Notes: generated by a model not told the origin, from the letters alone. A stretch of DNA of 64,000 bases from Labilithrix sp. (GCA_019637155.1 JAHBWE010000024.1:62001-126000), one strand, 5' to 3'. Shown: positions 7,352 through 15,705, numbered from the stretch's first letter. Program-made: numbers and translations.

Positions 7352-8404
7352 TCAGCGGCGGCGGCCGAGCGCCCACGTCGCGGCGCGCGCGAATATACGT
7401 GCAGAATGCACGCGCTTGCTGGATGGCCCCACCTCCGCGTCGGCTCCTGCGGTGAACGCCTCGAGCCACGGCTCGGCGGGGGCGCGCGAGAGGACGCCGC
7501 CGAGGTCGAAGAGCGAGAGGCGCGCGCACCCCGCCGCGCGCGCGATCGCGACGTCCTCCGCGAGCTCCGAAGGATCGCGGTAGGTGGGCTCGTCCTCGAA
7601 CGCGCCGGTCCCGATGCAGCCGAGCGACATGCCCGCGCCGGCGCTCCAGCGTCGCGCCGTGCGCGCGGTCGCGCGAGCGAGGAGGAGGCGCGCGTCACGC
7701 CGGCGGACCGCGCCGCGCGACCAGCCTTCGAGGATCGACGTGTACATCATCACGCTGACGTGCGCGGCGCCGAGCACGTCGACGGGCGTGCCGAGCGTGC
7801 GCTGCCAGCCGTCACCGCCCTCGGGATCGAGCGCCACGAGCGGCCACACCGCCGCCGACACCCCAATCCCCCGCGCCCTCACCTCCCCCGCCGCCCGCCC
7901 CAACTCCCCCGCCCCAAGCTCATACAATCCCGCCCCCCCACTCGCCGCCTCCTCTTCCGGCCCGGGGCCCCAGAAGCGGCCGCGAAAGCGGGCGCGAAGC
8001 GCCCCGAGCGCGAAGCGCGAGGGCCGTGTCTGGGGTGGGGTGTCGGGGCGAAGCCCCGACGTTGAAAAGAAAAACGGCTCCAGATCAAAGAGCAAGTCGC
8101 GTGGCGGAACCCCCGCCGCGTCGAGCGCGTCACAGATCCCGAGCGCGAGCGCGCGGAACTCGCGTGCATTGTGCATGTTGGCCCAGCGCCCCGCGTCGTC
8201 GGCGAGCATCGGCCAGATCGAGAGCGGGACGCCGGCGTCGCGGAGCGCGCGCGCGGCGTCGGGGAGGCGCTCCACGTCCCAGGGCCGGACCGCGAGGACG
8301 AGCTCGACGCGGTAGCGCGCGAGGAGGGCGAGCGTCGGCACGGAGAGGAGCTCGTCCCACGGCAATGTTTCGCTGTAGACGCGATCTTGCCACGGGCGCT
8401 CCAT
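7352..8404 (-). CDS. Barrel-like hypothetical protein with in-frame repeat insertion
   Basis: This is a 350-residue cytosolic protein. Alternating segments such as ELVLAVRPWDVERLP, PLSIWPMLADDAGRWANMHN, DLLFDLEPFF, GIGVSAAVWPLVALD and HVSVMMYTS look like the strands and helices of a TIM barrel, so it may be a glycosidase-like or sugar-binding enzyme. No exact family was recognised. Residues about 113-150 are the translation of a 100-bp GC-rich repeat found again in a spacer at 21158-21261, so the gene was lengthened by an in-frame insertion. Without it DLEPFF would run close to GAGLYELG. The start at 8404 lies 11 bases after a TACACT hexamer. It overlaps no neighbour and probably leads the SOUL gene. 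Confidence 0.7.
   Translation of the reverse strand: MERPWQDRVYSETLPWDELLSVPTLALLARYRVELVLAVRPWDVERLPDAARALRDAGVPLSIWPMLADDAGRWANMHNAREFRALALGICDALDAAGVPPRDLLFDLEPFFFSTSGLRPDTPPQTRPSRFALGALRARFRGRFWGPGPEEEAASGGAGLYELGAGELGRAAGEVRARGIGVSAAVWPLVALDPEGGDGWQRTLGTPVDVLGAAHVSVMMYTSILEGWSRGAVRRRDARLLLARATARTARRWSAGAGMSLGCIGTGAFEDEPTYRDPSELAEDVAIARAAGCARLSLFDLGGVLSRAPAEPWLEAFTAGADAEVGPSSKRVHSARIFARAATWALGRRR
7964..8063 (-). repeat. Interspersed GC-rich repeat, copy A (inside a gene)
   Basis: This is a 100-base element, almost identical when reversed to 21158-21261. It holds a GTCGGGG/GCCCCGAC hairpin (8042-8060) and CGCGAAGCG-type palindromes. It begins at a GGGGCCCC palindrome and ends at TCAACG (minus sense). 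It lies entirely within the barrel-like gene and keeps its frame. Confidence 0.85.
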
Positions 8405-8419
8405 GTCGGGCCTCGAGTG

Positions 8420-8425
8420 TATGCT
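8420..8425 (+). promoter_or_regulatory. -10-like TATGCT
   Basis: The hexamer ends 8 bases before the ATG at 8434 of the glycosyltransferase gene, which has no Shine-Dalgarno sequence. It is consistent with a leaderless or very short leader transcript. Confidence 0.4.
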
Positions 8426-8433
8426 GCGTGGAC

Positions 8434-9516
8434 ATGAAGATCCTCTACGGCGTCGTCGGCGAAGGGATGGGGCACGCGATGCGCTCGCGTGTGATCCTCG
8501 AGCACCTCGTGTCGCAGCAGCACGACGTGGAGATCATGGCGTCGGGGCGCGCGGTCGACTTCCTCGCGAAGCGGTTCGACGGGGTCAACCGCATCCACGG
8601 CTTCCACATGATCTACGAGGAGAACCGCGTCCGCCCGATGAAGACGCTCTGGTCGAACGTGACGACCGGCGCGATCGGGCTCCCGAAGAACATCGCCGCG
8701 TACTTCGACCTCATCCAGGACTTCCGTCCCAACGCGGTCATCAGCGACTTCGAGTCGTGGACCTACCTCTACGGGATGACGCATCGGCTGCCGGTCCTCT
8801 CGATCGACAACATGCAGATCATCAACCGCACGACCTTGCCCGCGCCGATCGTCGAGGGGAACAAGGCGAAGTTCCAGCTCACGAAGGCCTTCATCAAGAC
8901 GAAGCTCCCGTGGTGCGACGAGTACTTCGTCACCACGTTCTTCCACCCCGAGATCCGGAAGGCCAAGACGCGGCTCTTCCCGCCGATCCTCCGCCCCGAG
9001 ATCCTCGCCGCGAAGGCGAAGCAGCGGCGCGGCGATCACCTCCTCGTCTACACCACCGGCGAGGGCAACAATACGATCCGCGAGACGCTCGCCGCGACCG
9101 GCCTCGAGTGCCGCATCTACGGCATGCGCCGCGGCCTCGAGCACGAGGTCGTCGAGGGCAACCTCCGCTTCCAGCCGTTCAGCGAGGACAAGTTCATCGA
9201 CGACCTCGCGACCGCGCGCGCGGTCATCGCCGGCGGCGGCTTCACGCTCATGGGCGAGGCGGTCTACCTCCACAAGCCGATGCTCGCGGTCCCGCTCGAG
9301 GGCCAGTTCGAGCAGGTCCTCAACGCGCGCTACCTCGAGCTCGAGGGCTACGGCCGCTCTGCGGACTCGCTCGACGATCCGAAGACGATCCACGATTTCC
9401 TCGCCGCGGTCCCGGCCTGCGAGGCGAAGCTCGCGACGTACCAGCAGGACGGCAACACGAAGATCATGGCGGCGATCGACGGCTGGCTCGACAAGGCCGC
9501 CGCCGGCGTCCTCTGA
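8434..9516 (+). CDS. Glycosyltransferase (MJ1255/MurG-like superfamily)
   Basis: This is a 360-residue GT-B-type protein. The N-terminal Rossmann half opens with ILYGVVGEGMGHAMRS, the Gly-rich loop and MGHAMR motif typical of the MJ1255/UDP-glucuronosyltransferase-like group. The C-terminal half has the sugar-nucleotide region FIDDLATARAVIAGGGFTLM...GEAVYLHKPMLAVPLEGQFEQ, matching the G-G-x-x-x-x-E-A / P-x-x-x-x-x-E-Q pattern. It probably moves a sugar from a nucleotide donor to a lipid or polymer. It is followed after 6 bases by an aldehyde dehydrogenase gene, so the two form a transcription unit. The substrate is not deducible. Confidence 0.85.
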   Translation: MKILYGVVGEGMGHAMRSRVILEHLVSQQHDVEIMASGRAVDFLAKRFDGVNRIHGFHMIYEENRVRPMKTLWSNVTTGAIGLPKNIAAYFDLIQDFRPNAVISDFESWTYLYGMTHRLPVLSIDNMQIINRTTLPAPIVEGNKAKFQLTKAFIKTKLPWCDEYFVTTFFHPEIRKAKTRLFPPILRPEILAAKAKQRRGDHLLVYTTGEGNNTIRETLAATGLECRIYGMRRGLEHEVVEGNLRFQPFSEDKFIDDLATARAVIAGGGFTLMGEAVYLHKPMLAVPLEGQFEQVLNARYLELEGYGRSADSLDDPKTIHDFLAAVPACEAKLATYQQDGNTKIMAAIDGWLDKAAAGVL

Positions 9517-9522
9517 GCCGTG

Positions 9523-11169
9523 ATGGAAGCGACCTCGCTCGCCGACGTCGACGCGGCGATCTCCGCGCTCGAGAAGAAGCGCGACGACTGGCGGAGGGTC
9601 TCGAACGCCGAGCGCGTGGAGCTCCTCGAGCGCTGCATCGAGCAGACGCTGAAGGCGGCGCCCGACTGGGTCGCGGCGGGCGCGAAGATCAAGGGCCTCG
9701 CGCCGACGGACGACCTCGCCGGCGAGGAGTGGCTCGCTGGCGTGATGCCGACGATCCGCAACGCGCGCCTCTTCGCTGAGGCGCTGCGTCACGACAAGAG
9801 GCCCCCGCCCGCCGCGACGCGCATCGCCCCCGACGGGCGCACCGTCGCGCGCGTGTTCCCGTCGACGCTGATGGAGCGCCTCATGTTCGCGGGGTTCTCC
9901 GCCGACGTGTGGATGCAGCCCGGCAAGCCGGCGACGCAAGGGACGAAGCGTGAGGGCAAGGGCCGCGTCGCGCTCGTGCTCGGCGGAGGGAACGTCTCGT
10001 CGATCCCGGCGATGGATGTACTTTACAAGCTGTTCGTCGACGACGAGGTCGTGCTCCTCAAGATGAACCCCGTCAACGAGGACGTCGGGCCCGTCCTCGC
10101 GCGCGCCTTCGCGCCGCTCGTCGACGGCGGCTGGCTCGCGATCGTCTACGGCGGCGCCGACGTCGGCGCGCACGCGGCGGCGCATCCGAAGATCGGCTCG
10201 CTCCACGTCACGGGCTCCGATCGCACCTACGACGCGATCGTGTGGGGGAAAAACGAGAAGGGACCCGGCAAGACGCGAAAGAACGACAAACCGTTCACCG
10301 CGGAGCTCGGGTGCGTGACGCCGGTCCTCGTCGTGCCGGGGCCGTGGTCCGACGGGGACATCCGCTTCCAGGCGCGGCACGTGGCGTCGATGGTGACGCA
10401 GAACGCGAGCTTCAACTGCAACGCGGCGAAGGTCGTCGTCGTCGCGCGCGAGTGGCTGCAGAAGGACGCGTTCCTGGCGCAGGTGGAGGCGGAGCTCGCG
10501 AAGGCGCCGCCGCGGAAGGCGTACTACCCGGGCGCGGCCGATCGCTGGGCCCGCTTCCGCGCGGAGTATCCGACGGCGCGCGTCGTCGGGGCGGAGGCGG
10601 AGGGCGCGGTGCCGTGGACGATCATCCCGCGCCTCGACGGCAACGAGTACGCGCTCACGAACGAGGCCTTCTGCGGCGTCGTCGCGTTCGTGGAGCTCGA
10701 CGCGCCGGACTACGCGGGCGCGTCGGTCCCGCGTTTCCTCGAGGCCGCGGTGACGTTCGCGAACGACGAGTGTTGGGGCACCCTCTCGTGCGGCGTGCTC
10801 ATCCACCCTCGGTCGGAGGAGGAGAACGAGCAGGCGTTCGCGCGCGCGATCCGCGACCTTCGCTACGGCGGCATCGGCATCAACGCGTGGCCGGGCGCGA
10901 TCTACGGCCTCGTGTCGCCGACGTGGGGCGCGTTCCCGGGCCACACGGCGGAGGACATCCAGTCGGGCACGGGCGTAGTGCACAACGCCTGGATGTTCGA
11001 CCATCCGGAAAAATCGGTGCTGCGCGCGCCGTTCCGGATCCGGCCGACGCCGGCGTGGTTCGGCGATCACCGGAACCTGCGCGAGCTGGGGATGCGCCTC
11101 GTCGAGCACGAGGCCGCACCGTCGTGGAAGACCCTGCTCCGCGTCGCGCGCGCGGCGATCAAGGGCTGA
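9523..11169 (+). CDS. Aldehyde dehydrogenase family protein
   Basis: This 548-residue NAD(P)-dependent aldehyde dehydrogenase-like enzyme has a cofactor-binding region (VALVLGGGNVSSIPAMDVLYKL...VVLLKMNP), HVTGSDRTYDAI matching the G-S-x-x-x-G-type turn, ELGCVTPVLV with the general-base Glu region, and the catalytic Cys in NASFNCNAAK (C299, close to C302 of classical members). The N-terminus begins with a long helix. A GTG lies directly before the ATG used, so the start could be one codon earlier. It is tightly linked to the upstream glycosyltransferase. The family also contains acyl-CoA reductases; the substrate is unknown. Confidence 0.85.
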   Translation: MEATSLADVDAAISALEKKRDDWRRVSNAERVELLERCIEQTLKAAPDWVAAGAKIKGLAPTDDLAGEEWLAGVMPTIRNARLFAEALRHDKRPPPAATRIAPDGRTVARVFPSTLMERLMFAGFSADVWMQPGKPATQGTKREGKGRVALVLGGGNVSSIPAMDVLYKLFVDDEVVLLKMNPVNEDVGPVLARAFAPLVDGGWLAIVYGGADVGAHAAAHPKIGSLHVTGSDRTYDAIVWGKNEKGPGKTRKNDKPFTAELGCVTPVLVVPGPWSDGDIRFQARHVASMVTQNASFNCNAAKVVVVAREWLQKDAFLAQVEAELAKAPPRKAYYPGAADRWARFRAEYPTARVVGAEAEGAVPWTIIPRLDGNEYALTNEAFCGVVAFVELDAPDYAGASVPRFLEAAVTFANDECWGTLSCGVLIHPRSEEENEQAFARAIRDLRYGGIGINAWPGAIYGLVSPTWGAFPGHTAEDIQSGTGVVHNAWMFDHPEKSVLRAPFRIRPTPAWFGDHRNLRELGMRLVEHEAAPSWKTLLRVARAAIKG

Positions 11170-11217
11170 GGTAACGTCTTTCTCGCGCCATCGGCCGTCT
11201 TGAGGCATCCTTCAGGC

Positions 11218-11412
11218 ATGAGTACGCCCGCTCCCGCGCAGGTCTCGGTCGCGCAGCACGCTGACTCCGAGCTCGAGGCGGAGCTCCGGCGGGCGGTGGT
11301 GGACATCGAGGCGGGCCGCTGCTTCACGCTCACGCCGGAGATGGCGGAGCAGTGGGCCGCGACGGGCACGTGCCCGGGGCTCGACGAATGGCTCGCCGAA
11401 TCGGACAGCTGA
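11218..11412 (+). CDS. Small acidic protein, putative antitoxin
   Basis: This is a 64-residue protein, mostly helical. SELEAELRRAVVDIEAGRCFTL is a likely amphipathic helix followed by a short strand, and the C-terminus is acidic (LDEWLAESDS). Size, charge and the gene that follows fit an antitoxin of a type II toxin-antitoxin pair. Its last 25 bases overlap the next reading frame, implying translational coupling. No DNA-binding domain (such as ribbon-helix-helix or HTH) is obvious, so the assignment rests on context. The ATG at 11218 is preferred over an upstream ATG lacking support. Confidence 0.5.
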   Translation: MSTPAPAQVSVAQHADSELEAELRRAVVDIEAGRCFTLTPEMAEQWAATGTCPGLDEWLAESDS

Positions 11413-11693
11413 GCGTCGCGTTCCGGCGCGCGCTCGTGAAGCTCGGGCCCGCCGGCTCGCCCCAGCGCCTCGCCGCGGGTGCAGGGGTGTCGGCGCTCAT
11501 GTCCGCAGAAGAGCTGCCGGGGCGGGTCGACTCGCGCATCTCGTTCGAGCCCGGCTTCGCGTACGCGCGCCGGGTGCCGGGGCGGAACCTGTGGCTCCTC
11601 TACCGCTTCGACGCGACGACGCTGGACGTCCTCGCGCTCCGCGACTCGCCGCCCGTGCCGCACGACGGCAACGAGGGCGGCGAGGCTGGGTAG
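11388..11693 (+). CDS. Small basic protein, putative RelE/ParE-like toxin
   Basis: This is a 101-residue basic protein. It begins with helices (VAFRRALVKLG, SPQRLAAGAGVSALM), followed by probable strands GRVDSRISFEPG, FAYARRVPGRN, LWLLYRFDATT and LDVLALRDSPP. The order helix-helix-four strands, with a YR-hydrophobic strand before a last strand ending in RD, is the pattern of RelE/ParE toxins, which cut mRNA at the ribosome or poison gyrase. Overall similarity is too weak to name a family. It overlaps the small acidic gene by 25 bases and its stop is 1 base before the stop of the convergent lipoprotein gene. Confidence 0.5.
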   Translation: MARRIGQLSVAFRRALVKLGPAGSPQRLAAGAGVSALMSAEELPGRVDSRISFEPGFAYARRVPGRNLWLLYRFDATTLDVLALRDSPPVPHDGNEGGEAG

Positions 11694-11694
11694 C

Positions 11695-12795
11695 TTACTT
11701 CGTCGAGATCGTGAGCTGCTGGCCGCGGTCGCCGTCGGGGAACACGTTGGCGTGGGTGTCGACGGTGATGGTGACGAGCTCGCCCTTGCGGTAGCCGCCG
11801 CGCGACTCGAGCTTGCACGGCCCGCCGAAGATGACGAGCGGGATCTTGTCGCAGGCGGCGCCGCGCGAGTCCTTCGCGCTGATGCGGCCCTGGCCGTTGA
11901 TGCGGATCTCCTCGACGTGCTCGGTCATCTTCACGGCGAAGGTGGTGAAGCGTTCTTTCGTGTGGACGACGGCGATGATCTCGCCGGTGCCGATGCTCGA
12001 GAACGCGTTGCCGATCTCGTTGGCGGCGGTGAGGACGCCGTTGCCGAGCTTCTTGAAGCCGCGACCGACCTTGCGCACGACGCAGCCGCCGTCGATGTGG
12101 GCCGCGAGATAGAGCTTGCCCTGGACCTTCACGAAGGCGGCGGCGCCGAGCCCGTCGTCGCGCAGCGCGACTCCGGCGCCGACCGCGACGCCGGCCTGGA
12201 CGCCGAACTGGAACGAGGTGCACTGGGTCTTGAGCGAGAACTCGACGCCGGCGTGGATCTCGACCGCGGCGCCGATGAGGATGCCGTCCTCGTTCGCCTC
12301 GATGACGGACGCGACGCGCGCGCCGGCGTTGACGAGGGCGGAGGTCCCGATGACGTCGATCGGCTGCGCGCCGGGCACCTTCTTGCCGAGGATGCCGACC
12401 GCGAGCCCGGCCTCGGCCTGGCTCTCGAAGTCGAAGGCGACGATCGGCGTCGAGACCGACACGCCGTTCTGCTGCGTGACGAACACCGCCGCGCCGGTGA
12501 ACCCGTTCGCGAGCTTCCCGACGCAGGCGCCGCCCATCAGGATCTGGCGGCCGCGCGCGGACACGCTGCCGATGCGCGCGTCCGCGTCGACGTCGACGAG
12601 GGCGGCGGTGCAGACCTTCTTGCCGTTGACGACGACGGCGCCGACGGCGCTCGTGAACTCGACCCCGGCGCTAGCCCCGAGCTCACCTTCCGCGGACGCG
12701 GCGTCGTCCTCCTCCATGTCGGCGCACCCCACGGCGCCGACCGAGCAAGCGAGAGCAACCGTCAGAAAAAGGGGAGCAATCTTCGTGGTCTTCAT
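11695..12795 (-). CDS. Secreted lipoprotein, unknown function
   Basis: This 366-residue protein has a signal peptide and a probable lipobox near residue 24 (VGAVGC). The mature part has repeated Ala/Gly/Val-rich strands of similar design (VGAVVVNGKKVCTAALVDVDA, GAAVFVTQQNGVSV, GVAVGAGVALRDDG), which suggests a solenoid or tandem beta-sandwich. Isolated cysteines (about 5 in the mature chain) may form disulfides. No enzyme motif was seen. The start is the ATG at 12795, giving a standard signal sequence. The motif GGTGCACATC at 12800-12809, found three more times 290 bases further upstream, touches its start region and may be regulatory. Confidence 0.7.
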   Translation of the reverse strand: MKTTKIAPLFLTVALACSVGAVGCADMEEDDAASAEGELGASAGVEFTSAVGAVVVNGKKVCTAALVDVDADARIGSVSARGRQILMGGACVGKLANGFTGAAVFVTQQNGVSVSTPIVAFDFESQAEAGLAVGILGKKVPGAQPIDVIGTSALVNAGARVASVIEANEDGILIGAAVEIHAGVEFSLKTQCTSFQFGVQAGVAVGAGVALRDDGLGAAAFVKVQGKLYLAAHIDGGCVVRKVGRGFKKLGNGVLTAANEIGNAFSSIGTGEIIAVVHTKERFTTFAVKMTEHVEEIRINGQGRISAKDSRGAACDKIPLVIFGGPCKLESRGGYRKGELVTITVDTHANVFPDGDRGQQLTISTK

Positions 12796-13190
12796 GGTAG
12801 GTGCACATCCACCTACAAGGTGCGTACCGCCCCCGCGAGGAGGGGGGTGACCTAGCGATTCCGAGCACCTATCAACTTCCCTGCCCTCCCCTGCCGCGAG
12901 GAGCAGGGTCCTCACCACGCACCGCCGATCCACGAAGGAACCGATCACCGGTGCTGCCCGAGATCGCCCCAGCCACACGAGCACGTCGACGACCACCCGC
13001 GCGGTTCCCGGCGTGCCTCACATCACTCGCGGCGCGCAACAGCTCGCCGCTCCCGAACCACCACGCCCGCCCCCCCCGCAACGGGCCCCCGGTGCACATC
13101 TGCCGAGCAACCGGTGCACATCTGCCGAGCAACCGGTGCACATCTGCCGGGGGCGCGAGCGCGGGCTTCGGGTTCGGCGGGTCGGGGTCC
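12796..13190. other. 395-base spacer without a gene
   Basis: This region lies between the start of the lipoprotein gene and the end of the phospholipase D gene, both on the minus strand. It holds the 22-bp tandem repeats at 13091-13148, one isolated copy of their 10-base core at 12800-12809, and no open frame with convincing composition. It probably contains the promoter of the lipoprotein gene. Confidence 0.6.
13091..13148. repeat. 22-bp direct repeat, 2.6 copies
   Basis: The unit GGTGCACATCTGCCGAGCAA plus CC starts at 13091, 13113 and 13135 (the last copy is cut to 14 bases). The copies are identical. The core GGTGCACATC, which contains the palindrome GTGCAC, recurs alone at 12800-12809 next to the downstream gene. 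There are no spacers of different sequence, so it is not a CRISPR. Confidence 0.9.
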
Positions 13191-14792
13191 TCAGCGGCAC
13201 GCGCGATCGAGGTAGGCCGTAGGCGTCGAGTGCTGCGCGAGCTTGGTCCAGTAGTCGGCGAGGAGCTGGCGCGTCGCGGTCTGGTCGTCGACGATGACGC
13301 CGAATTCGGCGAGGTTCGCGTCATAGACGTTCTGCGAGCCGACGTAGTGCGCCTGATCGTCGACGATGACGACCTTCGCGTGGTTCGCGAGCGGGCGGCC
13401 GCTCGCCCACGTCGCCTGCGGGCTCTGGCGCAGGCGCGCGAAGTGCACGCGCTTGCAGAGCTGCGTGTGCGAGCCCGGCCACTGCTCGTCGGCGCGCGCG
13501 ATGAGGCCGCGCCACAGCGCCTCCGGCGTCCAGCCGTTGTAGTACGCGTCCGACTTGTCCGCGCAGTCGCCACCGCACGAGCCCTCGTTCGAGGTGACGA
13601 TCGTCACGTCGACGCCGCGGCGCGCCGCGCGCGTGATCGCGTCGAAGTAGTCGTTCGGCATCGTGCCGCCGCCGAGGACGCGGTACGAGCCGACGTCCTG
13701 CTGCGACATGAGGATCTTCGAGCGCGCGGCGTCCATCATCGCGACGAGCGCGGTGTCGGAGGGGTTGTCGAACGCGGCGCCGGTGCGGCCGATCGTGATC
13801 ATGCGCGTCGATCCCATCGGCGCGGTCGCGACCGTGGGCTGGTACGCCGCCGGGCACTGGTTGCCGCCGCGGCGGTTCCGGATCTTGCCGTTGCGGCACG
13901 GCGTGGACCAGAGCTCGTTCACGTAGCGCTGCGTCGCCGTCGCGGCGGGGCCGCGGACGTGGGTGGAGACGTCGCGCACCGGCTCCGCGTCGAGGTAGTG
14001 ATCGCTCCAGAGGTTCATGCCGCCGACGATCGCCTCGCGGCCGTCCGCGACGATGATCTTCGAGTGGTTCCAGCTCGTGGGGCTGCGCTGATGCGAGGCG
14101 ACCGAGACCTCGAGCTTGCCGCCGCGCACGTCGCGCGTGAGGTCGGCGAGGATCGCGCCGAGGTTCGGCGTGTAGCCGGGGTAGTCGCCGAAGAGGAAGC
14201 GCACCGTGATCTTCGTGTTCTTCTTGTCGAGCACGGTGAGCGCGTTGCGCATCGTCGCGAGGAAGCGGCCGTCGGGCGCCGTGAGCGACGTCACGTCGAG
14301 GTACGCGTTCGTGCGCGTCATCACGCCGTAGATCGCGTCGAGGATCGCCTTGTCCGAGTGACCCGCGCAGACCTTCGCCGCCGCCGCGCTCGCGTCCTTC
14401 TTCGTCGCCTCGAGCGCGACGCACTTGCCGACGGGACCGCAGTCCGAGTCTCGCGCGCACGTCGCGAGCTTGAAGTCCGCCTCGCAGCCGCTCCAGCCGT
14501 CGCACGGGATCGGACCGCCGAGCGCGCTCTGACCCCACGTCTCCTTGCCCGGGATCTGGAGCAGCCAGTCGCCGTGGAGGAGGTTGCCCTCCGTGATCGC
14601 CCAGAGGCGGTTCTCGTCGCGCGGGTTCGATACGCGGAGACGATCGCGGACCGTCGCCGTCACCGCGCCCGTCGTCGCCGCCGCCTCGTCCGTCGCCGCC
14701 TCGTCGCCGTCGCCGTCGCCGTCGCCGTCCGTCGTCGCCGCGCAGGCGGTGCCGAGGGCCGTAAGTGCGAGGAGGAAGGCAAACGTGCGCAT
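13191..14792 (-). CDS. Secreted phospholipase D-family protein
   Basis: This 533-residue protein has an N-terminal signal peptide with probable lipobox (LGTAC, C17) and then an Asp-Gly repeat. It carries two HKD motifs: WNHSKIIVADG (H243) and ANHAKVVIVDD (H471), each followed by a GGMN or GSQN turn, which together form one active site. A Cys-containing region of about 45 residues (PCDGWSGCEADFKLATCARDS) precedes the first half. The family cleaves or transfers phosphodiester bonds in phospholipids or nucleic acids. Its envelope location suggests action on lipids outside the cytoplasm. It lies downstream of the patatin gene on the same strand, 153 bases apart, so two lipid-active proteins are neighbours. 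Confidence 0.85.
   Translation of the reverse strand: MRTFAFLLALTALGTACAATTDGDGDGDGDEAATDEAAATTGAVTATVRDRLRVSNPRDENRLWAITEGNLLHGDWLLQIPGKETWGQSALGGPIPCDGWSGCEADFKLATCARDSDCGPVGKCVALEATKKDASAAAAKVCAGHSDKAILDAIYGVMTRTNAYLDVTSLTAPDGRFLATMRNALTVLDKKNTKITVRFLFGDYPGYTPNLGAILADLTRDVRGGKLEVSVASHQRSPTSWNHSKIIVADGREAIVGGMNLWSDHYLDAEPVRDVSTHVRGPAATATQRYVNELWSTPCRNGKIRNRRGGNQCPAAYQPTVATAPMGSTRMITIGRTGAAFDNPSDTALVAMMDAARSKILMSQQDVGSYRVLGGGTMPNDYFDAITRAARRGVDVTIVTSNEGSCGGDCADKSDAYYNGWTPEALWRGLIARADEQWPGSHTQLCKRVHFARLRQSPQATWASGRPLANHAKVVIVDDQAHYVGSQNVYDANLAEFGVIVDDQTATRQLLADYWTKLAQHSTPTAYLDRACR
14703..14726. repeat. Hexanucleotide repeat (GTCGCC)4
   Basis: Four perfect GTCGCC units lie inside the phospholipase D gene and encode an Asp-Gly run just after the lipobox. 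In-frame change of copy number would only alter linker length. Confidence 0.8.
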
Positions 14793-14945
14793 GAATCCGT
14801 TCTGAAAGCCCGCTCGAGCGCGCGCAAACAAAAGCGAAAACGGGCACTTGAAGGCCAGTGGGGTGATCTCGTCCCAGCCTCGAGACCCTTCAGGAATTCG
14901 TCCGATCACCCCTGGACGACGCGAACACCGTGGTCGCGCCGGGCC

Positions 14946-15698
14946 TCAGGCGCGCACGACGACCCGCGCGTCCTCGATCGTTCGATCGAGCGCGCGGCGC
15001 GTCGCTTCGCGGGCGGCGCGGTACGCGGCGCGGCCGGCGTCGAGCTTGAACGGACCCGAGCGCGGGAGATCGTCGATCGCGAGCGTCACCATCCCCACGC
15101 GCGAAGGCAGCGGCTCGGACGCGAGGCGCCACGGCGAGCGCGACGCGATGTGATGGAAGAGGACGCGCTCCTCGGCGTCGGGCATGCCCATGAGGCCCGG
15201 CCGATCGAGGATCCCGCCGTCGTAGTAGCGGCGCCCCTCGATCGTGACCGGATGGAAGAGGAAGGGCACCGCGCACGACGCGTGGATCGCCGGCGCGAGA
15301 TCGCCGCGCTCGATCACGCGCGTCGTCCGCCCGCGGATCTCGAACACGCTCACCGCGACGGGGACGCGCGTCTCCGCGAACGTCGCGACGGGGAGGAGCC
15401 GATCGAGCCGCTCGCGGAAGAGGCGCCCGCGGAGGAGCCCGGGCCCGACGCCGGGATCCCAGAAGTCCCTCCGCTCGAGCCGCTCGAGCTCCAACGCGAG
15501 CTCCGCCGCCGGCAGGCCCGCCGCCCAGGCTCCGCCGACGAGCGCGCCGGCGCTCGAGCCCGAAATCCGCGCGGGGAGGAGCCCCTCCTCCTCGAGGACC
15601 GAGAGGAAGCCCGTATGCGCATAGAACGAGAAGAAGCCCGACGACATCGTCAGCGCGAAGGGCGCCGCCGCGAGCCACTCACCGAGCGATCCAGCCAT
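14946..15698 (-). CDS. Patatin-like phospholipase
   Basis: This 250-residue protein is a patatin-fold lipid acyl hydrolase with a Ser-Asp dyad. The Gly-rich oxyanion region is TMSSGFFSFYAHTGFL, the nucleophile elbow is GSSAG (S49) in RISGSSAGALVGG, and the Asp is in YYDGGILD (D160). It is cytosolic or peripheral, as no signal peptide is seen. Two ATGs compete: 15707 (MRTMAGS) and 15698 (MAGS). The second is chosen because TATCAT lies 7 bases upstream, as for other likely leaderless genes here. It is divergent from the metallophosphatase gene, with the two -10-like elements overlapping. It probably deacylates phospholipids. Confidence 0.85.
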   Translation of the reverse strand: MAGSLGEWLAAAPFALTMSSGFFSFYAHTGFLSVLEEEGLLPARISGSSAGALVGGAWAAGLPAAELALELERLERRDFWDPGVGPGLLRGRLFRERLDRLLPVATFAETRVPVAVSVFEIRGRTTRVIERGDLAPAIHASCAVPFLFHPVTIEGRRYYDGGILDRPGLMGMPDAEERVLFHHIASRSPWRLASEPLPSRVGMVTLAIDDLPRSGPFKLDAGRAAYRAAREATRRALDRTIEDARVVVRA

Positions 15699-15705
15699 CG
15701 TGCGC

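Noticed and set aside
7352..8404. Pseudogene call for the barrel-like gene because of the inserted repeat
   Set aside because: The frame stays open across the insertion and both flanks keep coherent strand-helix patterns, so an intact lengthened protein is more likely.
13091..13148. Possible CRISPR array
   Set aside because: The 22-bp units are directly adjacent with no unique spacers and no cas genes are near.
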